Positions 61,299 to 64,000 of a DNA stretch of 64,000 bases are shown here, one piece after another (position 1 is the stretch's first letter; the number at the start of each line of letters is the position of its first letter). The notes under the pieces are model-generated. The model ran no database searches, was not told where the DNA came from, and was given only the letters and a program-made list of their open reading frames with translations. The translations under genes were made by a program, and so were the position numbers. Origin of the DNA: Sphingomonas sp. PAMC 26605 (GTDB lineage: Bacteria; Pseudomonadota; Alphaproteobacteria; Sphingomonadales; Sphingomonadaceae). Location of the stretch: positions 3,603,040 to 3,667,039 of the forward strand of contig NZ_JH584241.1 in the NCBI RefSeq assembly GCF_000241485.1, in the 5' to 3' direction.

Positions 61299-61372
61299 GC
61301 GGGTCCGTCAATCGCTGGCGCGACGCGCGCGGCGGCGTCGCTGCCGTCGCATTGCATGGACCGCAGGCATGA
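61295..61372 (+). CDS. 25-residue overlapping ORF between cobB and cobF
   Basis: ATG at 61295 overlaps the cobB stop (ATGA), and its TGA at 61370 overlaps the cobF ATG (ATGA), the same 4-nt coupling used through the operon. The product would be 25 residues (start [14 protein letters not shown], end ALHGPQA) with no homology that I recognise. It may serve to carry ribosomes from cobB to cobF, be the remains of a longer gene, or be a real microprotein. The exact fit of both overlaps makes it worth listing, but translation is unproven. Confidence 0.45.
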   Translation: MSGSVNRWRDARGGVAAVALHGPQA

Positions 61373-62130
61373 TCGACCTGCACCTCATCGGGATCGGCAC
61401 CGGTAATCCCGACCATCTGACGCGCGCGGCGGCGGCGGCGATGAACGCCGCCGACCTGATCCTGCTCCCGCGCAAACGCGACGCGACATCGGACCTGATC
61501 GAGCTGCGCCGCACGCTGTGCGCCGACGTGCTGCACGGCGCGACGCGCGTCGTCGAATTCGACCTGCCCGAACGTGCGGCGAGCGACGCCTATCTCGCCG
61601 CGGTCGGCGATTGGCACGATGCGATCGCCGCGTGCTGGGCGCGCCAGATCGCGACGCACTTGCCGCACGGCGGCCGGCTCGCGCTGCTCGTCTGGGGGGA
61701 CCCGTCGCTCTACGACAGCAGCCTGCGGATCGCCGACCGCCTGCGCGATCGCGGCTTGGCGATCCGCGTCCATGTCGTGCCCGGCATCACCAGCCTGCAG
61801 GCGCTGACCGCGGCGCATGCGATCGCGCTCAACACGCTCGCCGCGCCCGTGCTCGTGACGACCGGACGCCGGCTGCGTGCCGATGGCTGGCCCGCGACGG
61901 CAGATACGCTCGCGGTGATGCTCGACGGCGATTGCGCGTTCGCCACGCTCGACCCGCACGGCGTCACGATCTGGTGGGGCGCCTATCTCGGCATGCCGCA
62001 CCAGGCGCTGGTCGCGGGCCCGCTGGCCGCGGTGTCCGCAGATATCGTCGCGCAGCGCGCCAGGCTGCGGGCGGAGCATGGCTGGATCATGGATACCTAT
62101 CTTCTGCGCCGATCGGGGACGGGCACATGA
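61369..62130 (+). CDS. cobF: precorrin-6A synthase (deacetylating) CobF
   Basis: A 253-residue C1-methyltransferase: LHLIGIGTGNPDHLTRAAAA, LILLPRKRDATSDLIELRR, LALLVWGDPSLYDSSLRIAD and VVPGITSLQALTAAHAIALN are CobF-specific. It methylates C-1 of precorrin-5 and expels the acetyl group. CobF is restricted to the aerobic pathway, consistent with CobG and CobN in the same operon. The stop overlaps the bluB start by ATGA. Confidence 0.95.
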   Translation: MIDLHLIGIGTGNPDHLTRAAAAAMNAADLILLPRKRDATSDLIELRRTLCADVLHGATRVVEFDLPERAASDAYLAAVGDWHDAIAACWARQIATHLPHGGRLALLVWGDPSLYDSSLRIADRLRDRGLAIRVHVVPGITSLQALTAAHAIALNTLAAPVLVTTGRRLRADGWPATADTLAVMLDGDCAFATLDPHGVTIWWGAYLGMPHQALVAGPLAAVSADIVAQRARLRAEHGWIMDTYLLRRSGTGT

Positions 62131-62768
62131 CCGCGCCCGACTTCGATCCGGCATTCGGGCAGCAGCTCGAGAGCTTGCTCCGCTGGCGCCGCGACGTACG
62201 GCATTTCAGCGCGCGCGCGGTGTCCGAGGCGGATATGCGCGCGCTGCTCGACATCGCCGCGCTTGCGCCATCGGTCGGCAACGCCCAGCCATGGCGTTTC
62301 GTCCGCATCCGGTCGGTGGCGCTCCGCGCAGCGCTCGCCGATCATGTCGATGCCGCCTCCGCCGACGCGGCCCGCGCCATCCTCGACGCGGCGGTGCGCA
62401 CGCGCTATCGGGCGCTCAAGCTCCACGGGATCGGCGAAGCGCCCGAACTGCTCGCGGTGTTCTGCGACGAGGCACCGGAAGCGGGGCACGGCCTCGGTCG
62501 CGACACGATGCCCGAGATGCTGCGCTATTCGACCGTCATGGCGATCCATACGCTGTGGCTCGCGGCGCGCGCGCGCGACATCGGCGTCGGTTGGGTGTCG
62601 ATCCTCGATCCGCGCGTCGTGACCACGCTGCTCGACGTTCCCGCCGGCTGGACGCTGATCGCGCTGCTGTGCCTCGGCTATCCGACCGATCCGTCCGATC
62701 TCCCCGAGCTCGAACGCCGCGGCTGGCAGGCCCGCGAACCGATCGCGGACCGGATCCTCGAACGATGA
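62127..62768 (+). CDS. bluB: 5,6-dimethylbenzimidazole synthase BluB
   Basis: A 213-residue nitroreductase-fold flavin enzyme: RWRRDVRHFSARAVSEADM at the N-terminus, LAPSVGNAQPWRFVRI (FMN-binding), ARDIGVGWVSILDPRVVTTL and LIALLCLGYPTD are BluB signatures. It cleaves reduced FMN with O2 to make the lower ligand of cobalamin. Its presence implies that the strain makes true cobalamin and again needs oxygen. ATGA overlaps on both sides. Confidence 0.95.
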   Translation: MTAPDFDPAFGQQLESLLRWRRDVRHFSARAVSEADMRALLDIAALAPSVGNAQPWRFVRIRSVALRAALADHVDAASADAARAILDAAVRTRYRALKLHGIGEAPELLAVFCDEAPEAGHGLGRDTMPEMLRYSTVMAIHTLWLAARARDIGVGWVSILDPRVVTTLLDVPAGWTLIALLCLGYPTDPSDLPELERRGWQAREPIADRILER

Positions 62769-63859
62769 CCCGCCGCCACGCGCCGCCCCCTTTGCCGAAA
62801 GCCGATCCTATGCCAGTCTCTGCTCCGTCGTCCCACGCACCCACGCTGCGGCGGCGGATCAGCCTGTTGTACGTGCTGCTGATCGGCGCAAATATCGGTG
62901 CCTGGATCTGGGCGCTCGCGCTGTTCCACGCGCAGCCGCTGATGCTCGGCACCGCGCTCCTCGCCTGGGGCCTCGGGCTGCGCCACGCGGTCGATGCCGA
63001 TCACATCGCGGCGATCGACAATGTCACGCGCAAGCTGATGCAGGACGGGCAACGTCCGACGACGGTCGGCTTCTGGTTCGCGATCGGGCACAGCACGATC
63101 ATCCTGCTGGCGTCGGTCGCGGTCGCCTTCACCGCCTCTGCGCTGGCCGGTTTCGAAGCGCTCAAGGCGACCGGCGGGGTCGTGGCGACGATCGTGTCGG
63201 CGGCGTTCCTGTTCACGATCGCAGCGATGAACCTCGTCATCCTGCGATCGGTATGGCGCACCTTCGCGCACGTTCGCGCGGGCGGCGCCTATGTCGATGA
63301 GGATCTCGACATGCTGCTCGGCGGGCGCGGCTTGCTCGCGCGGCTGTTCCGGCCGCTGTTCCGGCTGGTGTCGCGGAGCTGGCACATGGCGCCGCTCGGC
63401 TTCCTGTTCGGGTTTGGCTTCGACACGGCGACCGAAGTCGCGATCCTCGGCCTGTCGGCGGCGCAGGCGGCGCATGTCTTTGCGATCGGGCCGGTGCTCG
63501 TCCTGCCCGCGCTGTTCGCGGCGGGAATGGCGCTGATCGACACGACCGACGGCATCCTGATGCTCGGCGCCTATGAATGGGCCTTCGTCAAGCCGATCCG
63601 GAAGCTCTATTACAACATCACCATCACCGCGGTGTCGGCGTTCGTCGCGATCGTCATCGGCGGAATCGAGACGATGGCGCTGATCGCCGACAAGCTCGAT
63701 CTGCGCGGCGCGCCCTGGTCTGTCGCGCGCGATCTGGGCGGGCGGTTCAACCTGCTCGGCTTCGGGATCATCGGCGTGTTCGCTGTGTGCTGGATCGTCA
63801 GCTGGGCGGTGTATCGCTGGCGACGCTTCGACGAGATCGAAGTGTGCTTGGCCGCGTGA
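62765..63859 (+). CDS. NiCoT-family nickel/cobalt transporter
   Basis: A 364-residue membrane protein with about eight helices. The metal-selectivity motif RHAVDADHIAAIDN (73-86), GHSTIILLASVAVAF, the LGFLFGFGFDTATEVA signature and LPALFAAGMALIDTTDG are all present. It takes up Co(II) or Ni(II) with high affinity; in this operon, cobalt for CobNST is the likely cargo. The ATG overlaps the bluB stop (ATGA). The N-terminal 25 residues before the first helix are Pro-rich and a downstream start at ATGCCAGTC (62811) is also conceivable. Confidence 0.94.
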   Translation: MTRRHAPPPLPKADPMPVSAPSSHAPTLRRRISLLYVLLIGANIGAWIWALALFHAQPLMLGTALLAWGLGLRHAVDADHIAAIDNVTRKLMQDGQRPTTVGFWFAIGHSTIILLASVAVAFTASALAGFEALKATGGVVATIVSAAFLFTIAAMNLVILRSVWRTFAHVRAGGAYVDEDLDMLLGGRGLLARLFRPLFRLVSRSWHMAPLGFLFGFGFDTATEVAILGLSAAQAAHVFAIGPVLVLPALFAAGMALIDTTDGILMLGAYEWAFVKPIRKLYYNITITAVSAFVAIVIGGIETMALIADKLDLRGAPWSVARDLGGRFNLLGFGIIGVFAVCWIVSWAVYRWRRFDEIEVCLAA

Positions 63860-64000
63860 CGGCGGATCGGTATCGTGGCTTCGCGAAACCGTCGTCGCGA
63901 TAGGCCGCAAGGCGCACCATCGACGATGATGATCCCCGACGACAGGGCGCAACCGGGCAAGCCCGCAGTGCCCCCCCGCCTGCGCCACCGGGGCGTGGTC
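63860..64000. other. 141-bp right edge without a supported gene
   Basis: Both strands have open frames into the NiCoT gene from the right edge, but these are antisense shadows. I see no convincing terminator, start codon or RNA here; a gene beginning or ending just outside the window cannot be excluded. Confidence 0.4.

Noticed and set aside
61295..61372. The 25-codon ORF as a remnant of a cobO-like gene
   Set aside because: Nothing in the 25 residues resembles the P-loop start of CobO, so a remnant cannot be claimed.
63860..64000. A second riboswitch on the minus strand at the right edge
   Set aside because: No B12 box or other conserved aptamer block can be found there on either strand.

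Overview
The window is GC-rich, densely coded DNA that looks like a sphingomonad-type alphaproteobacterium (Sphingomonas or a close relative). The basis is the codon use, a TonB-dependent receptor with a DIVVTGSRI-type TonB box, a Zymomonas-like glucose-fructose oxidoreductase, an aerobic (CobG/CobN) cobalamin pathway and the characteristic intergenic palindromes. I see no insertion sequence, prophage or CRISPR array. All assignments come from reading the sequence; no database search was run.

Region 1 (1-1427) holds the end of a membrane glycosyltransferase gene that runs off the left edge. Region 2 (1428-23146) is a fatty-acid and branched-acid degradation district: acyl-CoA synthetase, serine hydrolase, FadJ-like bifunctional enzyme, amidase, a pair of acyl-CoA dehydrogenases, TesB thioesterase, two SDRs, an aminoglycoside-phosphotransferase-like kinase, a zinc alcohol dehydrogenase and an ACAD10/11-type dehydrogenase. 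The last five form a minus-strand operon that diverges from an unusual regulator with two TetR domains in one chain. Glutaryl-CoA dehydrogenase and an AMACR-type racemase follow. Nine palindromic intergenic elements of three families punctuate this district and often run into the ribosome-binding site of the next gene.

Region 3 (23249-32901) is mixed: small secreted proteins, a LigB-type dioxygenase, an isolated [2Fe-2S] subunit, an RcnB-like protein, a prolyl-4-hydroxylase-like enzyme, RecJ, tRNA-Glu, and an ECF sigma/anti-sigma/periplasmic metal-sensor module beside an EF-hand protein, then a ferredoxin reductase.

Region 4 (32911-48941) reads as one carbohydrate locus. It has an esterase, gluconokinase, two paralogous 1011-residue secreted beta-helix proteins flanking a TonB-dependent receptor, a Tat-type gluconolactonase, a cupin, a Tat-type glucose-fructose oxidoreductase homologue, an isolated LuxR-type HTH protein, a GntP gluconate permease and a FadR-type regulator. 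Together they suggest glycan capture, periplasmic oxidation of glucose to gluconolactone and gluconate, uptake by GntP and phosphorylation to 6-phosphogluconate.

Region 5 (49014-63859) is a cobalamin riboswitch followed by a tightly overlapped run: cobW, cobN, cobG, cobH, cobI, cobJ, (cobK on the other strand), cobL, cobE, cobM, cobB, a 25-codon overlapping ORF, cobF, bluB and a NiCoT cobalt/nickel transporter. This covers precorrin-2 to hydrogenobyrinate a,c-diamide, the large cobaltochelatase subunit, lower-ligand synthesis and metal uptake. CobS/CobT and the later adenosylation and assembly steps are not in the window.
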